This document shows positions 1 through 11,070 of a stretch of 64,000 nucleotides of DNA, piece by piece. Where the stretch lies: NCBI GenBank assembly GCA_030549495.1, contig JAUIRK010000896.1:651001-715000 (forward strand). The letters are read 5' to 3'. This stretch comes from Nectonema munidae. Lineage: Eukaryota; Nematomorpha; Nectonematoida; Nectonematidae. The translations under genes and the position numbers were made by a program. The notes below the pieces were generated by a model. That model did not search any database, was not told the DNA's origin, and was given only the letters and a program-made list of their open reading frames with translations. Position 1 is the stretch's first letter; each line of letters starts with the position of its first letter.

Positions 1-690
1 AAGATTGATAAATATTTAAAAAAGTTGTCTTTTAAAAAAGGGCAAAAAACTATATTATGAAAAAAGGATATTTATGATTGGAAAAAAATAAAGAGAAAAT
101 GAAGAGATCGGAAATGTATATATTATTAAGGATAAAAAATGAGAATTTTTTTTGTTAGAAAGGCTATAGGAGATAAATCGGGTGAATATTTTGAGGAATT
201 ACTCAATGTAGAGAACCTAAGAGAAGAAATTGTAGAGACACAAAGAGTTTGAGGTCTAAAAAAAGGGACAAGTTCTAAATGAATAAAAGAAGCCTTGCGT
301 AAAATGAATAACAGAACTGCAGGATAGAACGAAATAAGTATTGGAATTCTCAAAGTTGTGGGTAAGGCAAATTAGGAACAAAAAACAAATTTATTAAGAG
401 CAATTTAGAGAGATGAAAAAATTCCACTAGACTGAAAAAAAAGTTTATTTTACCAGTTTTTAAAAAGAAAGGTAATAGCAAAGTATGCGCAAATAAGAGA
501 TGCATCAAACTATTATAACACGGCTTGAAATTTTTAGAAATAATACTGAATAAAGGTAGAAGAGCTGTGACCAGGGTTGAACCAAAACAGTTTGGCTTTA
601 TGCCAGGTAAAAGTACAGTAAATATTATTATTATTCAAATGATAGAAAAAAGATAAATGGTAGATGGGTGGTAGGAAAATATAAGTTTAA
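1..690 (+). mobile_element. Degraded RTE-type LINE reverse transcriptase fragment
   Basis: Pieces of a reverse transcriptase can be read in shifting plus-strand frames. Near 170-210 there is an EYFEELLN-type stretch, near 290-340 an ALRKMNNRTAG stretch, near 435-520 a piece like PVFKKKGNSKVCANKR followed by IKLL, and near 580-650 the motif QFGFMPGKST. This series is typical of RTE/BovB-like LINEs (RWKEYFEELLN, ALxKMKxGKAxGPD, VPIFKKKGD, QFGFMPGRST). Several stops and frame changes separate the pieces, so this is a dead copy. It runs off the left edge of the window, and the catalytic YxDD part is not visible after about 690. RTE clade is the best fit; another apurinic-endonuclease LINE is the alternative. 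Confidence 0.6.
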
Positions 691-1739
691 TATTTAGTGG
701 GTTACTTTAAAGGTGAGAAGTCTTTTAGCATTAATGTTATCAAAAATTATGGTTCTCCCGCTTTCATTTATAATTGCATATCAAAAAAGGTATATTTACT
801 AACCATTGTGTTAAACTTAATTCTTCACTTTTGAGGGATGTTTCTGTAAAAAATCTTTGACTTTTGTAAGTAGTTTTCAAATCTACAAATTACTTTGCCT
901 TTACACACACAAAATGGTGTATTTAAAATGATATCGCAATACACAGCCTCTATACCATTTAGCAGAATACCAATCAGCCTGTGCTAAAGCGTGGTAGGTT
1001 TTAAGCCCATTTTATCCATGTTATTATATTGAAACACGAACCTTAATGGGAACTGTGCACGCAGTTTCAGAATAAATTTTCTGTATTCTAAGTTCCAACG
1101 ATAGAAAATTATAATGTTGAAACTATTGATAATGAAATTATTTTGAAAGTTTTTGCAAATATAAAAGCAAAAGTCTTATTATAAAAAATTTGTGTATGAT
1201 ATATAGTATGTCTTTAGGTGCCTTTCTTTGTATTAAAAAAATATAAATTCCATATTGTCTATCGAACTTTTCGTATATCATGTCAAAGCATTTTATGCGT
1301 TTTTTTATTTATTGGTTAAAGACAAGCATACTGCACAAAATATAAACAAACATAACTTTTACACTTGTCGAGTAGGGACCCAATAGGTAATTTGGGCCAT
1401 CAATTCTTACCTATGCGCTATGCCTCTGGCTTAGAGGTCTAATCACAATTCAATTTATGATTTTAACAATATGATGTCTCATATATTAATAAATTGGAAT
1501 ATAAAATTTGATGAAATTGAATTACATAATTATATACTTAAATAATTAAATAAACCTAGAACAAACTTATTTGATTCATTTTTAAACTTTATTATTTATA
1601 ATCTTCAGAAGTATAGTATACCTTCTTAGTTTAACAAAAAGAGGTCTCTTTAATTTTTACATCTTGAAATTTGAATACATAAAACTCAGTTATATAAAAT
1701 ATAATTGATAATTTAGAAAAGTTAGTAGGTTAACTTTTG
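691..1739. other. Gene-free AT-rich stretch with one dispersed repeat copy
   Basis: No coding frame is supported. About 1090-1300 matches about 7060-7270 in the same orientation; both hold tgcctttctttgtatt followed by catattgtctatc. This marks an unidentified dispersed repeat family. Nothing else is recognised. Confidence 0.4.
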
Positions 1740-1772
1740 AGAAATAGAAAGTTTTATCACAAATGTAATTAC

Positions 1773-2552
1773 TCAAACATAGCATGACTTATCTAGGCAA
1801 ATAGAGTTGTATTCATTGATAAGGATTGTTTTGAGCTTGTTTTTAAAAACATGAATATTATCGGAAAAAGAACGATTGTGAGAGAGCATCAAGTTGACAA
1901 GTTTTGCAATTCTGTAGCAGGGAGACTTTTTTGATTTGAAGAGATTGAAACGTGGGAGAACTAAAAAATTACCATTGCATAGTTAATGGTTGCAAATCTC
2001 ATTTTTACGAGTAAACAAGGAATGGAAATTTTCAGGGAATGATTTGTTGATGAATTTGAAGAAAAATATCAGAAAATTAGTTTTATATATATCGTAAAAT
2101 TTGAGTATACGATGTTCAAAGAATAACATATTTGTGTGATAAGTATAAGGTTTATTAAAAACAATTCTAAAAAATTTTTTCTGCGAGGAAATTAATTTAC
2201 CATTTAAACAATATCTATAATTTACAATGCTATACCTTAGATTTGGAAGATACAGGGTTTTATATAATAGAAGCTTAGTTTGATAGGAAGTATTCTTCTA
2301 CATTGTTTAATTTTACCAATAATGCTGTTCGCTTTACATAATATGTTCATTGTGAGCTATCGAATTCAAATTTCTATCAATAATTAGTCATAGAAAATTA
2401 AATTTGGAGGCAAACTCAAAATTAAATTTATAATTACTGATTTGTAAAAAATTTTTGAAACAAATTACTTTGCATTTTCTCATGTTTACATTCAAAGAGT
2501 TAGAAGTAAACCAATCAAATAAGTTTGCAATTTTGTTATTTAATAATGGATC
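1773..2552 (-). pseudogene. LINE ORF2 C-terminal part
   Basis: This is the 3' part of the split LINE. Reading down from 2552 it gives ALDDPLLNNKIANLFDWF, then LNVNMRKCKVICF (the region after the FADD box), then with frame changes a piece like LLLYKTLYLPNLRYSIVNY, and finally HVFKNKLKTILINEY before a stop at 1773-1775. Long C-terminal regions like this follow the RT domain in Jockey/CR1 LINEs. Host DNA lies to the left. No clear poly-A or microsatellite tail is seen. Confidence 0.65.
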
Positions 2553-2560
2553 GTCTAATG
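2553..2560. repeat. Left 8-bp target site duplication of the hAT element
   Basis: gtctaatg lies directly before the left terminal inverted repeat at 2561 and is repeated exactly at 4766-4773. Eight-base duplications are the hallmark of hAT transposition. Confidence 0.85.
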
Positions 2561-4765
2561 CAAGAGCTCCCAAGTTGTGGTAGGCGTACCCCTGGTGGTA
2601 CGCGAAAGCCTTTTAAGTGGCACGGAAGATGTTTTTCAAAAATTCCAAAAAAGTACTTGTTTTCACCGAAATTCCCACAGAGAGAAATTTAGTGTAATGT
2701 GAATTTGGCTAAAGTTCATTTTCTTTAGTTCCGCAACTGTAATATATGTAAATATGTGCATATGCGCACACATTCTATTGACTTAGTAGGTACAGTACTG
2801 TGATTAATTAACTTACCATCTTCGTGATTGTTTATTTTTATCGATTATTATGTAAATTATTATTATATATATTCAATATATTAAAAAGGAACTTTTAGTT
2901 TTATTTCAGATTATTATAGCGTCAAATCAAGATGCCCAAACGACAGTATAGCGATCAATATATTAATTTTGGTGAATTGAAGAATAGGGAAGAATCTGTG
3001 CCACGGTGTGTATGAAGACATTATCAAAAGCAACAATGAAGCCTTTTACAACGCCATATCCAAACTAATCATCCAGACTAGAAAGACCGCGATCCTAATT
3101 ATTTTAAGCGACTTGAGAAAAACGACTAGATAAAACTGGTAAGTAATATTTGCAGTCGGTTATTATTGTGAAAGCCTCCTGTGAAATTGCCCTTTTTGTG
3201 GCGAAGAAATAAAAGCCTTCAACAACAATTGGTGAAGCATGGCATCGTTGATGAAACAGTGTCACGTTAAAGAGGTGTATTACAGAAATGTCTACAAGTA
3301 CAGGGCTCAAAATATGGATTTGCAATACAACTGGATAAATCAACGGACGTGTCAAACTGCGCACAACTTCTGGTATATGTGCGCTATGCTACTGAGGATC
3401 CAATTCGAAGTGAATTATTTTTGACCAATGAAATGACAACTACAACAAAAAGAGAAGACGTGTTTGAGCTTATGATAAATTTTCAAAGAAAATGGTCTCC
3501 AATGGACCAAGCTAGTTGGTTGTAGAACTGACGGCGCTCCTGTTATGCTTGGGAGAAAATCTGGCTTCCAAGCTCGGGTGTAAGCAGTGTCTCCATCTGT
3601 CACTTCTGTTCACTGTTTCATACACCGATTTGCTCTCTCTGCTAAAGCTCTACCTCCCGATATGAAGACAAGATTGAAACTGGTGGTTAAGATGGTAAAC
3701 TACATTATGACATCTGCACTAAATAGTCGTCTTTTCAAGGTCATCTGTGAGGATATCGGATCAGAATACAAGTCATTGCTTTTCATACGGAAGTGAGGTG
3801 GCTGTCTCTAGGGAATACCACTATGCTCCTTTTCTGAGAAAGGAATTGCTTAGATTTTTCTAAACAAAAGATCACGAAGTTCATAAGATCCTTGAAGATG
3901 GAAACTTCGTTCTTTACTTTGCCTACCTGTCAGATATTTTTCAGTCATGTATCATTTCAATTGTTCTCAGGGCGCTGAACCTAACATCATTGTTTTCTCA
4001 ATCAAATTTACTGCATTTACTCGAAAGCTCAATTTGTGGATTGAGAATAGACCGTTTGGAATCTATGAGAATGTGGCGTCACTTAGGGAGGGGGAGCCTA
4101 GTATTGCATTTGGTCAAGAGATCACCAAAGATCTCCTTCTGTTGAATGATGAAATCAGGCAGAACTTCTTCAATGATCGTGATGCACATACATGCACTTA
4201 CATTCGGAATCCATTCACTACTATTAACACTGGTGATCTCACAGTGGGAAATGGTTAACAAGAAGAACTCATCGATTTGCAGTGCGACGAAGGTGAAAAT
4301 CATAAATTGGCCAACTTCTGGTTAAATGTAAGTCCCTTTTATCCGTCACTAGTGAAAAGCAATTCCCCAGCTTCTCATATTTCCAACGACATGGGAATGC
4401 GAACAGGAGTTTTCTACCTTTCTTACAATCAAGTCGAACACAAGAAATCGTTTTGTAAACCCAGAACACAATTTCCGATGTTGTGTGAGATCTCCACGGC
4501 TTGCATAACTAGCAGAAGAAAAGCAACTCCAGCTATCGCATTGCCTTACGGCTACTTATTGGTCGATAAGTTAAATATTTTGCAAGTTTTGTATATTTTT
4601 TAATTGCGGATTCGTTTACTTGTATTATATTTATATCTTATTGTTTCTGTTAATCTTTTAGTATAGTTTTTTATGGTCAATAACTAGTCTTTAAAGTTAG
4701 GTGGTACGTACCTACAGAATAAGTCCATACGTGGTACACAGCAACAAAAAGGTTGGGAAACCCTG
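2561..4765 (+). mobile_element. hAT transposon of the ZBED5/SCAND3-like type, 2.2 kb
   Basis: The ends are set by imperfect terminal inverted repeats: caagagctcccaag on the left and, read inward on the minus strand, cagggtttcccaac on the right. An exact 8-bp duplication (gtctaatg, 2553-2560 and 4766-4773) flanks them. Inside, plus-strand remnants of a ZBED5/SCAND3-like hAT transposase run from MPKRQY at about 2931 to a dimerisation region ending near 4600. The coding region has several stops and frame changes, so the copy is inactive. It sits inside an older LINE on the minus strand, which must predate it. Confidence 0.9.
2931..4600 (+). pseudogene. hAT transposase remnant (ZBED5/SCAND3-like)
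   Basis: The start MPKRQYSDQYINFG resembles the MPKRKYDxxYIxFG start of ZBED5/SCAND3-like hAT proteins, followed by a broken BED-finger region. Later pieces, in different frames, include FAIQLDKSTDVSNCAQLLVY (about 3315-3375; the catalytic-core DEST motif here reads DKST), VGCRTDGAPVMLGRKSGF (about 3515-3570), VHCFIHRFALSAKALP (about 3609-3655), LNSRLFKVICEDIGSE, and WECEQEFSTFLTIKSNTRNR (about 4400-4465). The last is the C-terminal dimerisation region and is followed by a KQLQLSH tail. The order and spacing match an intact transposase, so only small lesions are involved. The protein would bind the element ends and cut and join DNA. Confidence 0.85.
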
Positions 4766-4773
4766 GTCTAATG
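4766..4773. repeat. Right 8-bp target site duplication of the hAT element
   Basis: gtctaatg lies directly after the right inverted repeat and is identical to 2553-2560. Confidence 0.85.
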
Positions 4774-5375
4774 AAAAGAGAATTGAAAAGTCCTTTGCAT
4801 ATAAGCATGTATTTATAAAACATTGCAAATTTTTTATGTCATTAATAAATATTAGGAAAAGCAAAGGACTTATAATCGATCCATGAGGAACACCACAGGT
4901 GAGTAATTTAAACATAGAAAAAGTTTCATTTATTGCTACAGTACAATACCGATTTACCAAGTAATCATTTATAAGTGGGTTGGTCAGAAGGAGTTAAACC
5001 ATACAGTTTAAGTTTATGAAGTAGGATTGAAAAGGGCTTAGAAAGGTCAATGAAAAGTGCACAGAGTGGTAATTTTAAATCTAAATGAAGATATATATCA
5101 TTCAAAAATTCAATTTGTTTGCTATAAAAGTACTTATTATATTCAAAATATCCATTAAGTTGCTTGTAAAGTAATTTTTCAAATATTTTTGCAATAATAG
5201 GTATAAGAGAAATGGGTCTATAATTGTCTAAAAAATTAGGTAGTAAAATAAATATGTTGATTAGAAAGATTGTTGACCATTTGACCATGTTTGTTAAATA
5301 ATGTTAGCGATGCATTATTTTCAGAGTATCGTTTAAAATTTTTGCTTAGTGGTTCGTCATTTTTTAGTGCCCAGA
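4774..5375 (-). pseudogene. LINE ORF2 reverse transcriptase part
   Basis: This is the 5' part of the LINE split by the hAT insertion. Reading down from about 5375 it gives EPLSKNFKRYSEN, then the NYRPISLIPIIAKIFEKLL block, then LPLCALFIDLSKPFSILLH (motif A region; the usual FLDLxKAFDT is changed), then GVPHGSIISPLLFLIFINDI (motif B), then CLYAKDFSILF where the catalytic (Y/F)ADD is expected. The second catalytic aspartate pair reads AKD here, so this copy could not polymerise. Three frames are needed to read it through. Confidence 0.7.
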
Positions 5376-5700
5376 AAATGACACCCTGGTCCAATATGAC
5401 TACAGTTTGTAGGTTGTGAATAGGTTGTTTGATGCGCCTTGCATACATAAACCACCTATGCTGGTTTACAGGCAACTACACGTCACCCGGCCCAATATGA
5501 CTACAATTAAAAATTTTTGAACATAAAATTTTTTAACAGATCATTAATATTATTTTAATTTATTTTTGCAAACATCTCACCTAAAAAAAGAATGATATGA
5601 AAGGAACACAACCTATATTCGCAAATGTTTATGGGTATATTATTTTTTAAACTATTTTTTGCGAAATAATAAATACAATTAGAAATTTTTCAATCCAACT
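5376..5700. other. Gene-free stretch with a short direct repeat
   Basis: The motif ccaatatgactaca occurs at about 5391 and again at about 5492, roughly 100 bp apart in the same orientation, just upstream of the truncated LINE. The identity of this repeat is unknown. The rest is AT-rich with no coding signal. Confidence 0.35.
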
Positions 5701-5845
5701 TAGGTAAAGATACCATGGGGTGTTTTCATCGAAAAGACGCCTTACGCCGTTTGTACCGAAATAAAAAGAAAGTAGGCTTGCTGCGGTATCGAACCCAACA
5801 CCTTGAGTTATAATTGAGCATCTAACCGATCCTACTCACGCCCCT
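5701..5845 (-). mobile_element. tRNA-derived SINE, family 1, copy 1
   Basis: Read on the minus strand this is ggggcgtgagtagg, a box-A-like tcggttagatgct, then gttgggttcgatacc (box B), and a conserved tail ending gatgaaaacacccca. The same unit recurs at 24543, 41777 and 59588. Two RNA polymerase III promoter boxes about 35 bp apart at one end make a tRNA-derived SINE. No acceptor stem pairs, so this is not a tRNA gene. Confidence 0.8.
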
Positions 5846-6050
5846 ATATGTTGATTAGTGGTTTCAAATACCTTTTTTTTTAAATTTTTTTTCGTAGAAT
5901 TGTATTATAAATTTTGATATCTGGTAAAAGCACTGGAGTATTCAGAGAATGGAGGGGGGAGGGCACCTGGGTCTACCCCCGAGATCGATCGAATGAAAGC
6001 CTCCGGATGATTCTTATAGATATCGTTACTCGATGGAATTCGACATTTAA

Positions 6051-6181
6051 CCCTTTCGTGACCAATGTAGCATATATGATACATAAACAAATTTACCTTC
6101 GTCTGCTTTTTCATATAGTTTTGTATATGAATCTTCTGTTTTTTTAATAAATATCGTCTGATTTTTCTGGTCGCGAAAGGG
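6051..6181. mobile_element. piggyBac-like MITE, copy 1
   Basis: Terminal inverted repeats ccctttcgtgacca and tggtcgcgaaaggg bound about 130 bp. ttaa precedes the left end; the right flank reads taca, so one target copy appears mutated. Inside are the family's cgtctgc and tatcgtctga motifs. A ttaa target with ends starting CCC is typical of piggyBac-related non-autonomous elements. Confidence 0.7.
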
Positions 6182-6246
6182 TACATGCTGAATCTTGCAA
6201 TCAAGCTACGAGTCCTAATGGATGCATTCTGCTCATTAATTTACAC

Positions 6247-6330
6247 CAGGAATCGCCAATTTTTTTTACCCGTCGACCCCTTCATAGAACATTTGTCTTC
6301 AAATCGACCCCTCACCCACATAGAAATTTT
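6247..6330. mobile_element. hAT terminus remnant
   Basis: caggaatcgccaattt followed by acccgtcgacccctt resembles the CAGGGGTCGCCAAC-type ends of hAT elements. No matching right end or target duplication was found, so only one terminus is called. Confidence 0.4.
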
Positions 6331-7477
6331 TCATAAAAACATTAATCAATGTACAACAATTAAGAGAAAAAATACAAAATCCCCTCACACGTACACACAC
6401 ACATATGTTTTAACGGACATGCGCGTTTGTACGAGAAGATTTCTAATACGTTTCAATATTCTTCAATTACAGGTGTATATCAAATCGATATTGTCATTAA
6501 AATGTACTCTCGTGTATATGCATCCTATTTCTCTCGCTTATGCTCTTATTCACACTCTAATTTCTCCTTAGTTCTGTAATAAAATGCTATTTCATCAAAT
6601 CCTTGCAATTTATTCAAAAAATGTTCTTCAAATAATTCACTATATTTAAATCACATAAATATCTTGGTAATAAAAAAAGTAGTTAATTGGATATCATCCA
6701 TCTAAACACATAATAAAAAATTTATCTAACTAACCAATCGAATTACATCACTAACAAAGCAACTAACTCTACTCAAATATCAAGATAACTAGTTATCTAA
6801 ATCCTAATTAATCAGCCTCCTTTTTCAAATTAATCAAGTATAGTAGAAGATCAACTGATTTTATGTTTAATTTTAGGAATATTCACAAAAGTTAAAAGAT
6901 TTTGAACAAAGAACATTTATTTTTTATTCGCTTTTTTAAAGTTTTGCCAGATTGAAATGACATTTTCCTTGTTTTAAAAGGGAGTTTTGAAAAAGTTTCT
7001 TTAAATTAGCACTTTTTATAGCGCTCTGAGTCAAGGCGGTTTTAAATTTTATTTGAAGCTTATATGTATCCTGAGAAATAAATTATAAAGAATTACATTG
7101 TTAAAACTATATTAAAACAATTTTTAAAGATTTCGCAAATAGATAATCCAAAAAATTGTCTTTCAAAATAACTTGTGTACAATTATATCAGTATGTCGTA
7201 AATGCCTTTCTTTGTATTGAAACATCAAAATTGCATATTGTCTATCAAACTTTCACATATCATATATAAGCATTCTATTGAATAAAATGGATTTAAATAA
7301 AATAAAAATTGCCTAGTGTTTCTACACACTAACATTTATTTTACCAAAATTACTGCATTTATGTTTATTATTAATATTTATTTTTCTCATCAACATCATA
7401 ATGAGTTTGGATTACGTTACATTTAAACATAGAACCGTAGAAAATGATCCTTTTTAAAGTGTCAAGTATATAACATT
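6331..7477. other. Gene-free AT-rich stretch
   Basis: No coding frame is supported. About 6670-6830 is rich in taac/tagt words. About 7060-7270 is the second copy of the dispersed repeat also seen at 1090-1300. Nothing else is recognised. Confidence 0.35.
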
Positions 7478-7905
7478 ACCCATTTTAGTTCAGGCAAAAC
7501 AAACTATATTGACTAATCCCTATAGAATTCCATTGGAAATTTGAGTTCGTCATCATACCTCTACAGATGAGGTCACCAAACTTTTCTTAAAGCTGGCCAG
7601 ATTACTGAAAATTTAAAAAACGGGGGCCGAAATATTGAAAAGTTAAAAAACATTGGCATTATGAAATTTCTATTAAATACTTGTTTAAAACAAAATAAAG
7701 CAAACTTTCCTATGGTTGTGACAAAGTTGATAGATAGACTGAGGATACATAAAAGTGGAAATGAACACAATTTTTCCAACACCCATCCATATCAAAATTT
7801 AGCTTGCGGGCCAGATAAACTTACTTCGCAGGCCGGATCTGGCCTGCGGGCTGTAGTTTGGTGACCCCTGCTCTATAGAAACAATAACCCAAAATATTTT
7901 TAAAA
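7478..7905 (+). repeat. Dispersed repeat carrying a hAT MITE
   Basis: With 7567-7870 removed, this sequence aligns to the reverse complement of 36525-36650. Shared words include cccattttagtt, ttgactaatcccc (ccct here), tccattggaaatt and acaataacccaaaat. The 36.5 kb copy lacks the insertion and so acts as a near-empty reference site. The family itself is unidentified. Confidence 0.65.
7567..7870. mobile_element. hAT-type MITE, 304 bp
   Basis: The left end atgaggtcaccaaact pairs with the right end agtttggtgacccctg. The flanks are ctctacag (7559-7566) and ctctatag (7871-7878), an 8-bp target duplication with one mismatch. The interior is non-coding and carries gcgggccaga-type words common in hAT non-autonomous elements. 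The related repeat at 36.5 kb has no insertion at this spot, which confirms the borders. Confidence 0.85.
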
Positions 7906-8202
7906 TTATTCTTATTAATAGATAAAATAATTTTTTAATTTTAGTTTACTACTGAGAAAATATGTATATAAAAATGCAAACTAAATATTTTTTTACTACT
8001 TAAAACAAAAACAATACTAATTTTCATTTGCTCAAGAAAGATGATTTATTTGTTTATTTCAGTAAGTTAGGTATAAATATCTTTTATTCGTAAAAATACA
8101 TAAATTTCAAGGAATGGCAGAAGAGAAAAATTTCAAGGATGAGCTCACTTTTTGAGTGGAGTTTGAAAAACTTTTGAGATGTTCAATAGATACTGAAGGA
8201 CT
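7906..8202. other. Gene-free AT-rich stretch
   Basis: No coding frame, repeat or RNA gene was recognised. Confidence 0.3.
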
Positions 8203-8840
8203 AACATAACATAACATAATTTATTAGAAAAAGTAGGCAGAACCTGTTAATTATCGTATCTGAGTAAAGGAAAGAAGAAGGGGAGAATGCAATGTTTAGC
8301 AGAGCTCAAACATTCTGTCTTTCCAAAATTCATCCAATTTGTTCTTAAAATCATATACGTTTGGAGCATTAACAATATGATCGGGAAGTGAATTCAAGTC
8401 ATTAATCATTCTTTCAGAGAAAAACCTTCTTAAATAGGACTTTTTACAAAATCTGAAATTTTTGAGACTGGAATCTTTGGTTTCTTTTTGAAAAATCAGG
8501 TAAAATTCTAGAGTTGATGAGCATCTTTCCATGAAGGATATTATAAACGGTAATCATGTCTCTCCTTTTGAAACGATAGAGTAAGGAAGGTAGATTTATT
8601 TTCATGAGTCTTTCCTTGTAGCTTAGGTCTTTGAAACCATGAATATCTTTAGTGATAGACCTTTGGACTTTCTCAATTTTGAAAGCATCATAGTCATAAT
8701 AAGGATAAGAAATTACATTTCCATATTCTAAGATTGGTCTTATTAACGCTTTATAAAGAAGTGGAGCCGTAGTAGTATCGGATGTAGAGAAAAATTTACA
8801 CACTCGATGATAAGTAGCGAATGATTTATAAACTCTCTAA
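8203..8840 (-). mobile_element. 5'-truncated Jockey/CR1-like LINE, 3' end
   Basis: On the minus strand this reads PLLYKALIRPILEYGNVISY, then KIEKVQRSITKDIHGFKDLSYKERL, LPSLLYRFKRRDMITVYNILHGK and, after a frame change, LKNFRFCKKSYLRRFFSERM and INDLNSLPDHIVNAPNVYDF, ending FELC at 8296. This is the C-terminal region found after the RT domain in many non-LTR elements. The 3' side ends in a short (ttatg)n tail, read on the plus strand as cataacataacataa at 8206-8220. Everything 5' of the C-terminal region is missing, as in a typical truncated insertion. Confidence 0.8.
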
Positions 8841-9462
8841 AGGAAACTCTCTATTCGCTTCTTATCAATATCAATTAAGGTTTACAGTATGAAAAAGTTC
8901 GTTGGAAATGCAAGATAATAACTAACTGACATAGTAACTCTTACTGTCCTAAATTTAACTAACGTAGTAAGTAGTACTACTAATGAAAAATGGGCGTTAC
9001 TACTCAAACTTGCAAATTGAAGAGCATTAATTATATTGAGTTCATTTTTCTAATTTAACCTATATTTTTTTAACAAATGAATTATCGCCAAGTTTTTCAT
9101 TTTCTAATCTTACTTTTATTCAATCTTTTCAGTTCATTCCATATTTATTTAGAGGAGTTTATGCTCCGAAGCAGTAGTGAAATTTTCTTCAACCAATAAA
9201 TTATCCAATTTTTTTTTGTAATTTTCAATAATTAATTATGGGCATATCTGTCAATTATATATTTTTCCAAACTAAAATTGGAAACTGATTAGTAAATCTC
9301 GTAATTTAGATTTGGTTTGAATAGATTCATGTAATTTGATTTTTCAATGTCAAAGAACTGTTCTTTTAATTCTTCTGCATCTTCTTCATCAGAAAGTTAA
9401 GATTTAGTTTTCAAATCAATTTGATGGAAAAAAAGTTTTTTCAAACGACTTTCTGCATCCTT
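8841..9462. other. Gene-free AT-rich stretch
   Basis: About 8920-8990 is rich in taactaac and tagtact words. No coding region or named repeat was recognised up to the piggyBac end at 9463. Confidence 0.3.
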
Positions 9463-9720
9463 CGCATGACGCCCTTATGGAGTTTTACTCCACCTTGAAT
9501 TTAAAAGTTAAATTTCAATAAAATCAGAAAAGTTTCAGTCCTCTAAGTTTTTTTGTAATTTTCAATTACAACATTTCGTATGTTTTAAAATTAATTTTTG
9601 TTCAATTTAATTTTTTTTACGAGAGTATCATACAAAAAATTTAAAAGCAATAGAATTTTTTTTCAAGCTAAATGAACAAAATGACCATAAGTTTAAAACT
9701 GTATTAGACAATATATTTTT

Positions 9721-11070
9721 TTATTTACAACTAGGGCAAATTAAAAAAGAATGATGCTTACAAACACCTTTTTCGCATTTCGGACACTGCCTTGTGGTTT
9801 TAGCTTTTTTGGAGGTAGGACAAAAATTGCAAAAAAACTCTTTTACTACTTGAAGGTGGACAATACGAGTCTTTACTTTCTTCAAAGCCTTAAAAATTCA
9901 GGAGAGACTTCGTTTTTGAGTTCAGCCCTTGAATAGTGGAGCGTATTTTCATTGAGTTATAACAAAGCTCCATTGCCAAAGATTTTAAAAACAACTTCCT
10001 TCCACTTTTTTTAGTTGCAGAAAAAATGCTCTCAGGACAGTTCAGAATTACCATGGAGTTCAAAGCTGCTATGTCTAAATAGTTTGAAAACACAGGGGTG
10101 GGCCACTTTCTTGAAGGTTTGTAGGATCGATATGATCTAATCATGCGATTAGCCACTTCCACTCCACTTTTTGTCCTCTTGTAAGACAGAAGCGACTCTG
10201 GTTTAGCTTTGTCTCCAATTAACTCCAAGCTAGTAAAGTGTTGTGAAGACAATACATATACAACTTTGAAATTTTTTGTAGCGTGTCTTCGGGGAATGTA
10301 GGCTACTTTGAATAAATTATCTTGCTCTCACATTATTGGAGCTTTAGTGTCTTCAAATACTGATGGCGTAATATTCCAGGAACAAACCTTCTTTTGATTT
10401 AACTGTTCCACATATAGTCAAATTATTCTCTGTCATCCATTCAGCAAGATTATGATCTGTGAAAAATCGATCTGTGAAGACACCGCAACCACTTGGTATC
10501 TCAGAGAGCGTTGTCAATCACTTCACGATCGAATTACCAGAGAAATAATTTTCTCCAATACCTGAAATATATATTTCATGTTTCAAACAGTAATAAGTTC
10601 TAGAATTGTTGAGATGATAGAACTTAATACCGTAATGCCCAGGCTTTTTTGGGTCATAAACTTTCACTGGACATCCACCTCTGAAAGAAACCAGTTGCTC
10701 ATCAATTGTCACTGACTCTGTAGGTGTCCAAAACTTATTACACTTTTCAAAAAAATAGTCATGCAAAAACCTGACTTGAGCATTTGGTTTTCTTTAGGAT
10801 TTGTCATCAAACCTTAGAAAAATACTTATCAAAGTATACATATTTCTCCCAATAGCAGCTTTCAGAAAAGGAACACCCACCGAATCTGAGAAAAGATCTT
10901 GAACTTTTGTTTTCTGATCATTCGACTGTCCTAAAAACAGGAGGCATCCAAAGTAAGCGAGTAGTGAATCAACAGTGAATTTTTCATAATATTTGCGCAA
11001 ATAAGCTAATTTTGGAGAAGATAACCTAAAACAAATAACAGCTTGACAATTTTTATACAAATTAGTAGTC
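9721..11070 (-). pseudogene. piggyBac transposase, central and C-terminal part
   Basis: Reading down from about 11070 it gives LAYLRKYYEKFTVDSLLAYF, GCLLFLGQ, GVPFLKAAIGRNMYTLISIF and LRFDD (first part of the DDE core), then SVTIDEQLVSFRGGCPVKVY and DPKKPGHYGIKFYHL (second part, near 10700-10600), then KPESLLSYKRTKSGVEVANR, RKWPTPVF and YLDIAALNSMVI (10200-10050). It ends in a cysteine-rich finger reading FCNFCP, CPKC and VCKHH (about 9870-9745), with a stop at 9721-9723. This is the full piggyBac domain order. The part between 10253 and 10517 needs frame changes. The enzyme would excise and insert DNA at TTAA sites. Confidence 0.85.

Larger units (their letters stand above)
1740..5375 (-). 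mobile_element. Degraded Jockey/CR1-like LINE, interrupted by a hAT element
   Basis: Read on the minus strand, the 5' part lies at about 5375-4774 and the 3' part at about 2552-1773; the sequence between is a hAT insertion (2561-4765). The 5' part holds NYRPISLIPIIAKIFEKLLY, then IDLSKPF (motif A position) and GVPHGSIISPLLFLIFINDI (motif B). The 3' part holds LNVNMRKCKVICF, then the C-terminal region after the polymerase, ending KTILINEYNSICLDKSC with a stop near 1773. This is the usual order in LINEs of the Jockey/CR1 group without RNase H. There are stops and frame changes throughout, and the endonuclease domain is absent, so the copy is 5'-truncated and dead. The exact clade is uncertain. 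Confidence 0.75.

Noticed and set aside
5905-6571. Open frames of 77-128 residues on both strands
   Set aside because: They overlap a MITE and a hAT terminus and show no domain or codon bias.
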